DNA of 64,000 nt, from positions 54,000 to 117,999 of the forward strand of contig JAQXUQ010000017.1 in assembly GCA_029224465.1 (NCBI GenBank), written 5' to 3'. Position 1 is the first letter of the stretch. Each line of letters starts with the position of its first letter. The notes under the pieces were generated by a model. It made no database searches, was not told where the DNA came from, and worked only from the letters and a program-made list of their open reading frames with translations. Below are positions 1 through 9,439 of the stretch, piece after piece. A program made the translations under genes and the position numbers. The stretch is from Bacillota bacterium (GTDB lineage: Bacteria > Bacillota > Clostridia > Lachnospirales > Lachnospiraceae).

Positions 1-126
1 GGAGATTCCGGTTAATGTGCGGGATTTCCGCTGTTTTTCGTGGCACTCTTCTCGTAAAGGCCCGGTTGTATTTCCGGACCCGCGCATTTATGATGGTAGT
101 GAAATAGAGAAGAAGAGGGGTGTTTC

Positions 127-1857
127 GTGAAAGATCTACGCAAATTCATCAGATACTACAAACCTTACCGGACCGTCTTTTATCTGGACCTTTTATGCGC
201 AATGGTCATCAGTCTGATCGACCTTGCCTTTCCGCAGGCGCTTCGATATCTGACACAGACGCTGTTTCAGGGATCAGCGGACAGAATCCTGCGGACGCTG
301 CCGTTTCTTGCAGCCGTGTTTTTCGCGGCATATATAGTGCAGGCGCTGTGCCGCTATTACGTGGGCTGTCAGGGGCACGTCATGGGCGCAAAGATGGAGC
401 GGGACATGCGGCAGGAGCTGTTCGAACATTATGAGCAGCTCTCATTCTCTTATTATGACCGGAACAATACCGGGCAGATGATGAGCAAGCTGGTCTCCGA
501 TCTGTTTGATATCTCCGAAATGGCGCACCACGGCCCCGAAAATCTGTTTATTTCGTTGATTAAGCTGGCCGGCTCGTTTGTTTTTCTCTTTCTGACCGAG
601 TGGAAGCTGGCTCTGATTCTGCTCGCGATAGCCATGACGATGTTCGTCGTGTGTCTGCGTCAAAATGAGACGATGCAGGAAACATTCATGGACAACCGCC
701 GCAAAATCGGCGATATCAATGCCGCTCTGAACGATTCGCTTTCCGGAATCCGCGTCGTGCAGGCTTTTGCCAACGAGGATCTGGAGCGTGTGAAATTCGA
801 AAAGGGGAACGAGGCATTCCTGCAGTCCAAGAAGAGAAATTATCGGGCGATGGGACAATTCCAGAGCACCACGACGTTCTTTATCGGTATGATGTACCTC
901 GCGACGCTCGTGTTTGGCGGCTGGTTTGTCGCGAGGGGAGATATGACGCCCGGGGACCTTGCGATTGCCGCGATCTATATCGGAATCTTTGTCAGCCCGA
1001 TCCAGATTCTGGTCGAACTGACCGAAATGCTGCAGAAGGGCTTTTCCGGTTTCCGGAGGTTCCGCGCGGTGATCGAGGCGCAGCCGGAGATCGTGGATCA
1101 TCCGGGGGCCGGGCCGCTGCCGAATCCGAAGGGGGATATTGTTTTTCACGATGTCAGCTTTGAATATACAGGCGAAGAGGAAGTGCTGCATCACATCAGT
1201 CTGACGATACCGCGCGGACAGTCGGTGGCGCTGGTCGGACCGTCCGGCGGAGGCAAATCGACGGTCTGCTCGCTGATTCCGCGGTTTTACGATGTGAGCG
1301 CCGGAACGATCACCATCGGCGGTACAGATATACGGACCGTGCGCCTGCAGTCCCTGCGACAGAATATCGGCATTGTTCAGCAGGATGTTTACCTGTTTTC
1401 CGGTACAATCCGGGAAAACATTTCCTACGGTAAGCCTGACGCCACCGATGAAGAAATCCGGCGCGCTGCGTCCCTTGCCGACCTGGACGAGTTTATTGAG
1501 TCGCTGCCGGACGGATATGATACTTTCGTCGGGGAACGCGGCACGAGATTATCGGGCGGGCAGAAACAGAGAATTTCGATCGCCCGGATTTTCCTGCGGG
1601 ATCCGGAGATCCTGATTCTTGACGAGGCAACGAGCGCGCTCGATAACGAGAGCGAGCGGTATATTCAGAAGAGTCTGGACCGCTTGTCCAAGGGAAGAAC
1701 AACAATTACAATCGCGCACCGGCTTTCCACCATCCGCGGCGCGGATCAGATTTATGTCATCGAGGATGGCAAAGTGGCGGAGCACGGAACGCATGCGGAG
1801 CTGACCGGTAAAGCAGATGGCATTTATGCCAGATACTGCCGTCTTTCTGTTTCCTAG
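127..1857 (+). CDS. ABC exporter, fused membrane and ATPase domains
   Basis: Half-transporter of the ABC exporter class (type I exporter fold, probably a homodimer) that would move an unknown lipid, peptide or drug out across the cytoplasmic membrane. The 576-residue length is normal. Residues about 15-300 form the six-helix transmembrane domain. The nucleotide-binding domain follows with Walker A GPSGGGKST at 371-379, signature LSGGQKQR near 475, and Walker B ILILDEATSALD near 495 with the catalytic Glu intact, so it should be a competent ATPase. It starts with GTG at 127, behind a GAAGAGGGG ribosome binding site. The next gene starts 11 bases downstream and is probably cotranscribed. The substrate cannot be read from the sequence. 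Confidence 0.93.
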   Translation: MKDLRKFIRYYKPYRTVFYLDLLCAMVISLIDLAFPQALRYLTQTLFQGSADRILRTLPFLAAVFFAAYIVQALCRYYVGCQGHVMGAKMERDMRQELFEHYEQLSFSYYDRNNTGQMMSKLVSDLFDISEMAHHGPENLFISLIKLAGSFVFLFLTEWKLALILLAIAMTMFVVCLRQNETMQETFMDNRRKIGDINAALNDSLSGIRVVQAFANEDLERVKFEKGNEAFLQSKKRNYRAMGQFQSTTTFFIGMMYLATLVFGGWFVARGDMTPGDLAIAAIYIGIFVSPIQILVELTEMLQKGFSGFRRFRAVIEAQPEIVDHPGAGPLPNPKGDIVFHDVSFEYTGEEEVLHHISLTIPRGQSVALVGPSGGGKSTVCSLIPRFYDVSAGTITIGGTDIRTVRLQSLRQNIGIVQQDVYLFSGTIRENISYGKPDATDEEIRRAASLADLDEFIESLPDGYDTFVGERGTRLSGGQKQRISIARIFLRDPEILILDEATSALDNESERYIQKSLDRLSKGRTTITIAHRLSTIRGADQIYVIEDGKVAEHGTHAELTGKADGIYARYCRLSVS

Positions 1858-1868
1858 AAGGAGGCGGA

Positions 1869-2789
1869 ATGAAATCACCGAAAACATGGAATTATCGCCG
1901 GGCGGTGATTACCGCGCTTGCGGTGCTTGCCGTATTTATCATGATTCCGGTCTGCCGCGCGGTTCGCGGGAACATCATAAGGCGGCGCGAGGCGGCTATG
2001 CAGGCAGGGAAGATTGTCATTTCGGATTCCGGCAGGATGCAGATTCAGACAAGGTATTATACGCTGAACTGTCCTGAGGGGTGGAGAGGTAAGATCGCTG
2101 TGGAATGTTTTTCCGCGGATGAAAAATTCCTCGGGGATCAGAGTGATCGGAGAATCAAGACGTCCTACATAGATCCGGAGAACTACACTCTCCGCCTGCT
2201 GTATCACAAAGAGCAGAAGGATTATCCGGTCGCGGATCTGACGATGGCCTGTTATCTGCAGGATTATCAGAATCTTCATAACTGGATCTATGCCGGGCGG
2301 TTTCATGTAGATAAACCCGATCATTTCTATGACACTTATCTGCTGGTCATTTACCCGGACGAGCCGGAAGATATCCGCGAAGATCCGGTGTATCAGAAGA
2401 TGCGCGGAGAAGTTTATGCTGTCGCTGCCGGCCTTGTTCCGAGGACTCGTTTTCTTCAAAAAGAAGACATGAGGCTGTATATCAGCTGGCGTCCGAATGC
2501 AAACCCGGAAGACCACGGCTCGACGTGGGAAGAATATTACGCGGAGCGGGAAGCTGCGTTGAAGAAGGAGCGGGAGGAGAAAGCGGAGAAGACCGGCAAG
2601 TCTTCCGGCCGGAATGGAAAACAAACCGGAAGATCGCACTACAGCGGAGATCAGCCGGACCCGTACAGCAGAGAAGATTATGATGATGCGGATGACTTCG
2701 CGGACGACTGGGCGGATGAATTTAATGAGTATGGAGACGAGGATGAAGGCTGGGAAGCGGCGCATGATTATTACGAAGGTGACGATTAA
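1869..2789 (+). CDS. Membrane-anchored protein with acidic C-terminal tail, unknown function
   Basis: I do not recognise this family. The 306-residue product has a basic N-terminus and one hydrophobic segment (about residues 12-30), so it is either N-terminally anchored or secreted with an uncleaved signal. A charged ectodomain follows, with many Tyr and Asp residues. From about residue 235 the chain is low-complexity: first Lys/Glu-rich, then Ser/Gly-rich, then strongly acidic (runs of D, E and Y) to the end. The start at 1869 follows AGAAGGAGG. It lies 11 bases after the ABC exporter, so it may be an accessory or cargo of that exporter; this is inference from position only. Confidence 0.75.
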   Translation: MKSPKTWNYRRAVITALAVLAVFIMIPVCRAVRGNIIRRREAAMQAGKIVISDSGRMQIQTRYYTLNCPEGWRGKIAVECFSADEKFLGDQSDRRIKTSYIDPENYTLRLLYHKEQKDYPVADLTMACYLQDYQNLHNWIYAGRFHVDKPDHFYDTYLLVIYPDEPEDIREDPVYQKMRGEVYAVAAGLVPRTRFLQKEDMRLYISWRPNANPEDHGSTWEEYYAEREAALKKEREEKAEKTGKSSGRNGKQTGRSHYSGDQPDPYSREDYDDADDFADDWADEFNEYGDEDEGWEAAHDYYEGDD

Positions 2790-2845
2790 ATAATACCGTT
2801 TTCGGAAGATTTCCAAGAAATTTGCATTATTACATGGAGTGGAAA

Positions 2846-3841
2846 ATGCCGCAGGAAGAGAAAAACTGCCTGATCATGATGGCCAGTTATAACGGCGAGA
2901 GATTTATAAAAGAGCAGATTGAGAGTATCATTGCGCAAACTTATCAGAATTGGCACCTGATTATTCAGGATGATGGTTCAACGGACCATACAGTCAGCAT
3001 TATTGAGCAGTTCGTCAAAACAGATCCGAGAATCCGCATATTTGTAAATGACAGCGGAAAGCATGGACCGTATCAGAACTTCAACGCGCTGATTAACAGG
3101 TGCAGGAACAGCGGTGAAAAATATGATCTGTATTTCTTTGCGGATCAGGATGATTGCTGGGACCGGGATAAGATTGAAAAATTTATTTCATTCTATGACC
3201 AGTGTGCTGTCGAACCGGCCAAGCCTGTGCTGGTTTATGGAGACATGCGAATCATTGATCAGAGTGGGATAACAACATATGAAAGCCTGAATGCGCTGGA
3301 CAGAATTGAGAGAACACCGAAGAGTATGTTTTTTGATACTTCTGTCTGGGGATGCAATATGATGTTCAACAGAGCCCTGCTCATGGATATTCAACCGGTT
3401 TCGGAGAAGTCCGAGCGCATTTGGGGACATGATCAATACTTTGCCAGATGGGCGGGGATTAGAGGGGAGTTGCTGTTTTTCCATGACATCTGCATGTCTT
3501 ATAGAAGATACGGGGAGAGTGTTACCGCGGAACATGTTTTCACTGTAGATAAACGGAGAATTCTTGACAGATTGAATAAACTGGACGAGCTCGCATTTGA
3601 TCATGCCGTGATGTATAAAAGTGCTCTGTTTGTAATTGATCAGTTGAAAAAAGCCGATCTGTCAAAACAGGAAAAACAAACGATCCTCGGCATCCAACGA
3701 TGTATTGAGAAAGGCGGTCTTACTGCCCTTTGGTATTTTGCAGTATCCGGAATCAATCTCGGAAGAAGGGTAAGAACAGCATCGCATCTGTTCATTCTGG
3801 TTCTGGGAATCTACAAGAAGCATCTGAAAGAGATTCAATAA
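2846..3841 (+). CDS. Family 2 glycosyltransferase
   Basis: Cytoplasmic GT-A fold glycosyltransferase, probably adding a sugar to a cell-surface polysaccharide. Near the N-terminus is the typical GT2 start (LIMMASYNGERFIKEQIESI), followed by IIQDDGSTD and the FFADQDDCWD metal/nucleotide-binding motif. The C-terminal third resembles rhamnosyl- and galactosyl-transferases (HDQYFARWA motif). I chose ATG 2846 because GGAGTGGAAA lies just before it; TTG 2822 and ATG 2834 in the same frame have no convincing ribosome binding site. No other polysaccharide genes are adjacent, so the acceptor is unknown. Confidence 0.88.
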   Translation: MPQEEKNCLIMMASYNGERFIKEQIESIIAQTYQNWHLIIQDDGSTDHTVSIIEQFVKTDPRIRIFVNDSGKHGPYQNFNALINRCRNSGEKYDLYFFADQDDCWDRDKIEKFISFYDQCAVEPAKPVLVYGDMRIIDQSGITTYESLNALDRIERTPKSMFFDTSVWGCNMMFNRALLMDIQPVSEKSERIWGHDQYFARWAGIRGELLFFHDICMSYRRYGESVTAEHVFTVDKRRILDRLNKLDELAFDHAVMYKSALFVIDQLKKADLSKQEKQTILGIQRCIEKGGLTALWYFAVSGINLGRRVRTASHLFILVLGIYKKHLKEIQ

Positions 3842-3914
3842 TGACCAGTTGAAAAAAAGGGGCTTACATTAACGGCAGAAGTGTGATAGCTTATGTAGGC
3901 ACATTCTTATACGG

Positions 3915-3920
3915 TATAAT
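3915..3920 (+). promoter_or_regulatory. Possible -10 promoter element
   Basis: TATAAT in the gap before the DUF2798 gene. A matching -35 is weak (TTATGT at 3891, 18 bases away). An imperfect inverted repeat, GCTTACAT ... ATGTAGGC, lies just upstream (about 3862-3900). Confidence 0.4.
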
Positions 3921-3983
3921 TGGAAACGCACACTCCTTGCAGTGATAACGAACAACACGGCAGTCACTGAAAGGAGTTTTTAT

Positions 3984-4475
3984 ATGCCCGAAAATAAACT
4001 GGAAAATTTTGTCTTCACTCTTATTATGGCTTTCCTCATGGTTTACGCGATGATCTGCTACAATATAGCGCTTAATATCGGCGGCATGAAGGATACGGTG
4101 TTCCTGATGGCTTTTCATGAGCTTATCATCATGTGGCCGGTTGCCATTATTCTGGAAATGTTTATAATGGAGAAGCCGGTTATGGCGCTTACAAGCCGCG
4201 TCGTCACAGAGGACATGCCGTTCTTTTTCATGTTGCTGACACGCTGCGCTCTGACCGTCTGCCTGATGTGCCCGGCAATGAGTCTCATCGCGACTTTCCT
4301 GTTCAAGGAATACCGCGAAGCTGGCCTTGTCAGTGTCTTTCTGCAGACGGCAGCGTTCAACTTTCCTATGGCGCTTTGCTGGCAGATCTTTTTTGCCGGT
4401 CCTGCCGGAAGATGGATCTTCAGAACTTTGTTCAGAAGAAAACGCACTGTGTGTTCAGAAGAAAACGCGCAGTGA
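3984..4475 (+). CDS. DUF2798 family membrane protein
   Basis: Small integral membrane protein (163 residues) with two copies of the hairpin-like pattern found in DUF2798 proteins: a short charged lead, then a helix with MAFLMVYAMICYNIALNIGG, repeated with variation in the second half (TLFLF-type helices after residue 75). Function of the family is unknown. ATG 3984 follows AAAGGAG with good spacing; an upstream ATG at 3942 in the same frame lacks one. The following membrane protein gene begins 21 bases later, suggesting a two-gene operon. Confidence 0.8.
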   Translation: MPENKLENFVFTLIMAFLMVYAMICYNIALNIGGMKDTVFLMAFHELIIMWPVAIILEMFIMEKPVMALTSRVVTEDMPFFFMLLTRCALTVCLMCPAMSLIATFLFKEYREAGLVSVFLQTAAFNFPMALCWQIFFAGPAGRWIFRTLFRRKRTVCSEENAQ

Positions 4476-4496
4476 AATAAAGGAGACTGCACTGTT

Positions 4497-5177
4497 ATGG
4501 CAGAAGATGTTTACAAACCGCGTGTGCCGGATTTGATGGAAGCTGTATTTGACATTGGCTATCTGACGTTTGATCTGATTGCCGGGATTCTGTTCTTTGC
4601 TTTTTCTCAGGGCAGGATTCTGTTTATTCTTTACGGCATTCTGACACTGACGCTCTGCGGCGGAGACGCGTTTCATCTGCTGCCGAGAGTAAAAAGAGCG
4701 CTTAAAGGAAGCAATGACAGGATCAGGAAGCAGCTTGGCATCGGTCTGCAGGTTTCTTCCATTACCATGACGGTTTTTTACATCTTTCTGCTTTATATCT
4801 GGAAGTACACTTTTTACGAGCTGAAAGCGCCGGCCGCGCTGGAAATCATGATCTGGGTTTCCGCACTTATACGGATGATCGTCTGCCTGCTTCCGCAGAA
4901 TAACTGGTGCGGAGAACAGGGGAATCCGAAGCTGTCCCTGCTTAGAAATTCGGTATTTGCCGTTACCGGAATCGGCGTCATCATCCTTTACGCAATATCC
5001 GGCAATACTTACGGATATCATATGAACCGTATGATTGCAGCGATCATTATTTCATTCGGCTGTTATCTGCCGGTGACACTTCTTAGCAGGAAAATGCCGA
5101 AAATCGGTATGTTGATGATTCCAAAGACATGCGCGTATATCTGGATGATCGTTATGGGGCTGCAGCTGCTGTTTTGA
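4497..5177 (+). CDS. Multi-pass membrane protein, unknown function
   Basis: I do not recognise this 226-residue protein. It has about seven hydrophobic segments separated by short loops, and no soluble domain. A basic cytoplasmic-type loop (RVKRALKGSNDRIRKQ) lies between helices two and three. ATG 4497 follows AAAGGAG. It lies directly behind the DUF2798 gene and is followed by a likely terminator, so the pair forms its own transcription unit. Confidence 0.78.
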   Translation: MAEDVYKPRVPDLMEAVFDIGYLTFDLIAGILFFAFSQGRILFILYGILTLTLCGGDAFHLLPRVKRALKGSNDRIRKQLGIGLQVSSITMTVFYIFLLYIWKYTFYELKAPAALEIMIWVSALIRMIVCLLPQNNWCGEQGNPKLSLLRNSVFAVTGIGVIILYAISGNTYGYHMNRMIAAIIISFGCYLPVTLLSRKMPKIGMLMIPKTCAYIWMIVMGLQLLF

Positions 5178-5263
5178 ACGGAGCAGTCAGAATCTGCGCA
5201 GCATATTATCCATTCACTGTAATAGACAACAGAAACTTCATCCTACCCACTTACGATCTCTCG

Positions 5264-5298
5264 AGAGCGATCAGCCCAACCGGCCGGCCGCTCTTTTT
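5264..5298 (+). terminator. Likely intrinsic terminator
   Basis: AGAGCG (5264-5269) pairs with CGCTCT (5289-5294), with a GGCC-rich interior that can pair further, followed by a run of T to 5298. It separates the small membrane-protein pair from the transporter operon. The inner stem has a bulge, hence moderate confidence. Confidence 0.5.
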
Positions 5299-5471
5299 GT
5301 TTGCGCGTCACGGATGCGCCCTGAAGATTTATCTCAAGGCATCCGATACAGATATAAAAAACCGAATATGAAGATACTCAAAACCGGCAGCCTGTGGCAT
5401 CCTTTATGGCATCAGTTATCATGATCGGATCCGAAATAACAAATTTGCAACTGGAAAGAGAGAGGATATCA

Positions 5472-6944
5472 ATGGGTAAAGAGAGGGTTTCTGTTTCCGC
5501 CGATAATACGGACAGGCTTGTCACAACCAGCCTCTGGCGGATTATTTTATACAGCCTGCTCCCGGCTGCCGGCAATCTGTTCATGATTTTTTTCACCATG
5601 AATACGTATATTGCCAACGGAGGCTTCGGCCTGTCAATGGCGCTTGCCGCTTCAATTGCTTCGGCCGCTCAGATCTGGGACGCCGTGACAGATCCTGTCA
5701 TTGCAGTCATCGTACCGAAGATTAACACCCGGTTCGGAGCCGCACGGCCGATTATGCTGACGGGTCTTATCATTACTGTATTCGCAACGTACAGTTCCGT
5801 CTTCCTGCTGCCGGGGACCGGTGCTGTTGGCTGGGTAATCTGCTATTTTGCTTATTTTCTCGGCCGTACCATCATGAATCAGGGTAAAAACATCGCTTCC
5901 AACATCATCACAAAAGATCCGACCCAGCGGCCGCTGATCGGACGCTGTACGCAGATTTACACACTTGTGATCGCGGCTGCTCTTTCAGTGTACCGCTCCA
6001 AGATCCTGTTTCCGAAATACGGTTCCATCAGCTTCGAGCTGCTGCGGGAATTCGGTGTAACGGTGATGATCATCGGCACTGTTTTTGTTATTCTCGCCTG
6101 CATCGCCATTTCAGAAGCGGACACACAGGAAAACATTGCGGCAAACTACCGTCCCGGCGTCAAGATCAATATCCTTGACATGTTCCGTATGTTCAAGGAA
6201 AACCCGGCGTTCCTGACCTGCGTGATTTCGGATGGAACCGATAAGATGGCGAACGAAGTCACTTCGGCCTCGGTAGTTACGACAATGCTGTTCGGCATTC
6301 TGATCGGCAACTACAAGTTCACCGGCGATATCAGTATGATTACCGCTGCTGTCACAATTGTGCTGATCTTCTTCATTACCGGCGTTGCACGTAAGAAGGG
6401 AGCCGGTACGGCGTACCTGCGTTTCACAAAGCTTGCCTGCCTTGTGATCGTCGCGATGTTTGTGTTCATGCTGACCGGCGCTTACAGATCTGTCAGCGTC
6501 AAAATCGTACCGACCGTAATCTTCATTATCCTGTACGCGCTCTTAAGCGCGGCGAAATCCACAACATCAGCCTGCATGGTTACGATGTATCAGGATGTTG
6601 CGGACTATCAGTTCTACCTGACAGGAAAGTATATGCCGGGCCTTGTCGTCGCAACGATCACGATGTCCGGAAAGCTTGTCAAAGCCTTAGGTGATCTCCT
6701 GATCGCCGCGTTTCTTGCGCTGATCGGATATACAACGACGACACCGCAGCCGAACGATCCGGAAACGCCGGCAATCTTCTGGGTCACCATGGTCATGTGG
6801 CTCGGCATGATGCTGCTTGGCTGGGGAGCATCTATTATCGCAATGAAGTGGTATCCTCTGGATAACGACAAAATGAGAGAAATCCAGATCGCCAATAAAA
6901 AGAAGCGGGCGGAAAACGAAGCCCTGAAGAAAGAAGGAGACTGA
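5472..6944 (+). CDS. GPH-type sugar/organic-acid cation symporter (MFS)
   Basis: Twelve-helix secondary transporter of the glycoside-pentoside-hexuronide:cation symporter family (MFS_2). The family motif is visible early: AQIWDAVTDPVIAVI followed by a short loop and RFGAARPIM. The first 20-30 residues are polar and the C-terminus is basic, as expected for a cytoplasmic tail. ATG 5472 is preceded by GAGAGAGG; the frame is open upstream to 5394 but no site supports an earlier start. It is three bases ahead of the dehydrogenase gene, so the transporter probably supplies the substrate of the two enzymes that follow. Confidence 0.88.
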   Translation: MGKERVSVSADNTDRLVTTSLWRIILYSLLPAAGNLFMIFFTMNTYIANGGFGLSMALAASIASAAQIWDAVTDPVIAVIVPKINTRFGAARPIMLTGLIITVFATYSSVFLLPGTGAVGWVICYFAYFLGRTIMNQGKNIASNIITKDPTQRPLIGRCTQIYTLVIAAALSVYRSKILFPKYGSISFELLREFGVTVMIIGTVFVILACIAISEADTQENIAANYRPGVKINILDMFRMFKENPAFLTCVISDGTDKMANEVTSASVVTTMLFGILIGNYKFTGDISMITAAVTIVLIFFITGVARKKGAGTAYLRFTKLACLVIVAMFVFMLTGAYRSVSVKIVPTVIFIILYALLSAAKSTTSACMVTMYQDVADYQFYLTGKYMPGLVVATITMSGKLVKALGDLLIAAFLALIGYTTTTPQPNDPETPAIFWVTMVMWLGMMLLGWGASIIAMKWYPLDNDKMREIQIANKKKRAENEALKKEGD

Positions 6945-6946
6945 TT

Positions 6947-7894
6947 ATGAAAGTAGCTGTAATGGAAAGTCTTGGCATTTCAAATGAAGAGCTTAAATCT
7001 CTGGAAGCTCCGTTTGAGCAGCAGGGAACCGAGTTCTGCCACTATGACAAAACAACCGATGTGCAGACCCTGATCGGAGAGGCAAAGGATGCGGACGCGA
7101 TGATTCTCGCGAACATGCCGATGCCCGCCGAAGTCATCCGCTCCTGCCCGAAGCTGAAATTTATCGATATTGCCTTCACCGGCGTGGATCATGTCGGTCT
7201 TGACGCCGCAAAGGAACGCGGCATTGCAGCAAGCAACGCGTCCGGATATTCGAATGAAGCGGTATCGGAACTGGTGATCGGCATGGTGCTTGGCATGGCG
7301 AGAAATCTGCGCGCCGTCGAAGACCGCTGCCGCAAGGGCGGTACGAAGGACGGCCTTGTCGGATGGGAAGTCAAGGGAAAAACAGTCGGCATCATCGGAC
7401 TTGGCAAAATCGGCAGCAGAACAGCGGAGCTGTTTCATGTGCTGGGCGCGGATGTTTTGGCGCAGAGCAGAAGTCATCATACGGATGCGCCGGATTATGT
7501 CACACAGGTTGATCAGGAAGAGCTTCTTCGCCGCTCCGATATTGTTGTTCTTCACTGTCCGCTCAACGATTCGACGCGGGGCATGATCGGGGCAAAACAG
7601 CTCTCGATGATGAAGCCCTCCGCCATCCTTGTAAATGCGGCGAGAGGACCGGTCGTGAATGAGAAGGAACTGGCGGCTGCGCTGCGGGACGGCGTTATCG
7701 CAGGCGCGTGCCTTGACGTATTCGATAAGGAGCCTCCGCTTGCGGAAGACAGTGAGATCCTGCAGGCGCCGAATACGCTCGTGACGCCGCATGTTGCGTT
7801 CGCCACAAAAGAGTCCATGTCGCTGCGGGCAAAGATTGTTTTCGATAACCTGAAAGCATGGATGGACGGCAGCCGGATCAATGTGATCCTTTGA
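6947..7894 (+). CDS. D-2-hydroxyacid dehydrogenase, NAD-dependent
   Basis: Cytoplasmic oxidoreductase that interconverts a 2-hydroxy acid and a 2-keto acid with NAD(P). 315 residues, the usual size. The Rossmann nucleotide-binding motif GLGKIG is at 151-156. Catalytic Arg lies in VNAARGPVVNE, Glu in FDKEPP, and His in TPHVAF, in the order seen in phosphoglycerate/glycerate dehydrogenase-type enzymes. The start at 6947 follows AGAAAGAAGGAG. The gene sits tightly between a GPH transporter and an FAD oxidoreductase. The context points to uptake and oxidation or reduction of a sugar acid; the exact substrate is not determined. Confidence 0.9.
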   Translation: MKVAVMESLGISNEELKSLEAPFEQQGTEFCHYDKTTDVQTLIGEAKDADAMILANMPMPAEVIRSCPKLKFIDIAFTGVDHVGLDAAKERGIAASNASGYSNEAVSELVIGMVLGMARNLRAVEDRCRKGGTKDGLVGWEVKGKTVGIIGLGKIGSRTAELFHVLGADVLAQSRSHHTDAPDYVTQVDQEELLRRSDIVVLHCPLNDSTRGMIGAKQLSMMKPSAILVNAARGPVVNEKELAAALRDGVIAGACLDVFDKEPPLAEDSEILQAPNTLVTPHVAFATKESMSLRAKIVFDNLKAWMDGSRINVIL

Positions 7895-7904
7895 GAGGAC
7901 CGGC

Positions 7905-9323
7905 ATGGCAAGAGGAAAATCTGAGATGACAGATACGCAGTTTATGGTCGAGCCGGAGCGGAAGGTTCCATGCAGAGACTGTGATGTTTTGGTTGTCGGC
8001 GCGGGAACGGCAGGCTGCATTGCGGCAATTGCGGCTGCGCGTGCGGGAGCGGACGTTATCCTTGTGGAAAAGCTTCCGGTTCCCGGCGGCACCTATACGA
8101 ACGGCGGCATCGGCGCGAACAGCTTCTACGCGATGGCGTCGGAAGGACTGCCGGCAAAACGTACGGTGGGCGGGATTCCGTATGAGCTGAATCAAAGGCT
8201 TGTCGAAGCCGGCGGCGGGACAGGATATATTCCTTCGCCGAAAGACCCGCACCATTCGCCGTACCGCTTCATGGCAGATCATGAAATATATAAAGGCGTC
8301 GTGAGCGAAATGCTCATGGAAAGCGGCGTCACGGTATTTCTGCAGACATTTTTCTGTGGTGTGATCAAGGAGGGCAGCAGGATAACAGCCGCTCTTATCG
8401 AGAACAAGGACGGACGCTTCGCGGTCCGCGCAAAACAGTATATTGACGCCTCCGGAGACGGAGACGTCGCGCGGGCGGCGGGACTGCAGCAGATCGGGCT
8501 CTGGCAGGATTATCATAAGGTCACAGGCGCACCGACAGGGCTTGTCTTCGGTATGGGCGGCGTCGATACGGAGCGGATGCTGAAAGAAAATCCCAGAGGC
8601 GTTGTGAAGCTGAGCGGGGCGGAAACAGGGATTCCCGGTGTTGTCTCCGAACAGTATGCTTTTACGACAATGATGGATCCGGATGCCTACAAGCCGGTTG
8701 TCGATCTGAAGCTGCGCGGATTTACAAGTATGTCGTCGATTCATAAAGGGGAGATGACCTATATCAACAATTCCAAAGGCGTGGACTGCGACGGCAGCCG
8801 CGCGGATGAACAGAGCCGCGCGGAGCTGGAGATGCGGGTCAGGATCATGAAATTTGCTGCTGCTCTGCGGGAGTGTGTACCCGGCTTTGAGGACGCTTAC
8901 ATGTCGTGGGCATCGGTGCAGCTGGGTGTGCGCGCAAGCCGCGTAACGGTCTGCGACAAGATGCTGACGCAGGAAGAAATTTCAAACGCGGCGCGATTTG
9001 ACGATGAGATCGGCCTGTTCGGTTTCCATGACCTTTATAAGAAAGAGAATCCCGAATGTGAAATCAAGGCACCCGGCTTCTACGGCTTCCCTTACAGGAT
9101 GCTGCTGCCGGTCGGCTGTGACAATCTCTTCATGGCGGGGCGGTGCGTTACAAAGGATCTGAAAGCGCATATGTCAACCCGCAATGTGCCTGGCTGTCAG
9201 GTGATGGGACAGGGGGCCGGCGCGGCGGCAGCGCTCTGCGCGGCTTCCGGGTGCACGACACGGGAGCTGCCGTACCGGGAACTCCGGAAGGTGCTGCTTG
9301 CGCAGGATGTGATATTGGATTAA
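7905..9323 (+). CDS. FAD-dependent oxidoreductase (FAD_oxidored family)
   Basis: Flavoprotein of about 472 residues. The N-terminal dinucleotide-binding motif is VVGAGTAGCIAAIAAARAG followed by the acidic end of the second strand (LVEK). A GGTYTNGGIG flavin-contact segment follows. The C-terminal FAD-binding stretch LFMAGRCV is typical of the fumarate-reductase-like/FAD_oxidored family. There is no signal peptide, so it should be cytoplasmic. It begins 10 bases after the dehydrogenase and ends the transporter-dehydrogenase-flavoprotein operon. The reaction is unknown; oxidation of a sugar-derived acid or inositol-like compound is a reasonable guess. Confidence 0.85.
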   Translation: MARGKSEMTDTQFMVEPERKVPCRDCDVLVVGAGTAGCIAAIAAARAGADVILVEKLPVPGGTYTNGGIGANSFYAMASEGLPAKRTVGGIPYELNQRLVEAGGGTGYIPSPKDPHHSPYRFMADHEIYKGVVSEMLMESGVTVFLQTFFCGVIKEGSRITAALIENKDGRFAVRAKQYIDASGDGDVARAAGLQQIGLWQDYHKVTGAPTGLVFGMGGVDTERMLKENPRGVVKLSGAETGIPGVVSEQYAFTTMMDPDAYKPVVDLKLRGFTSMSSIHKGEMTYINNSKGVDCDGSRADEQSRAELEMRVRIMKFAAALRECVPGFEDAYMSWASVQLGVRASRVTVCDKMLTQEEISNAARFDDEIGLFGFHDLYKKENPECEIKAPGFYGFPYRMLLPVGCDNLFMAGRCVTKDLKAHMSTRNVPGCQVMGQGAGAAAALCAASGCTTRELPYRELRKVLLAQDVILD

Positions 9324-9439
9324 GCGGGCGTCGCGGCGGCTGGGCTGCGGACTGTGGCCGGGCGGGCGCGGCGGCTGCGGGGCGGATTTTTTCGGCGGCC
9401 AGGGCTTGCGGCCTGCTGGCGCGGCGGCACGCGGCGCCG
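9324..9439. repeat. GC-rich low-complexity stretch
   Basis: Irregular CGG/GGC-rich micro-repeats between the FAD oxidoreductase stop and the 174-bp intergenic element. I see no open frame with a ribosome binding site. Similar GC-rich stretches precede the other two copies of the element. Confidence 0.5.

Noticed and set aside
1..126. End of an upstream gene or a terminator at the window start (GCGG-GATTT-CCGC followed by TTTTT near 19-38)
   Set aside because: The stem has only four pairs, and no frame ending there can be assigned to a protein.
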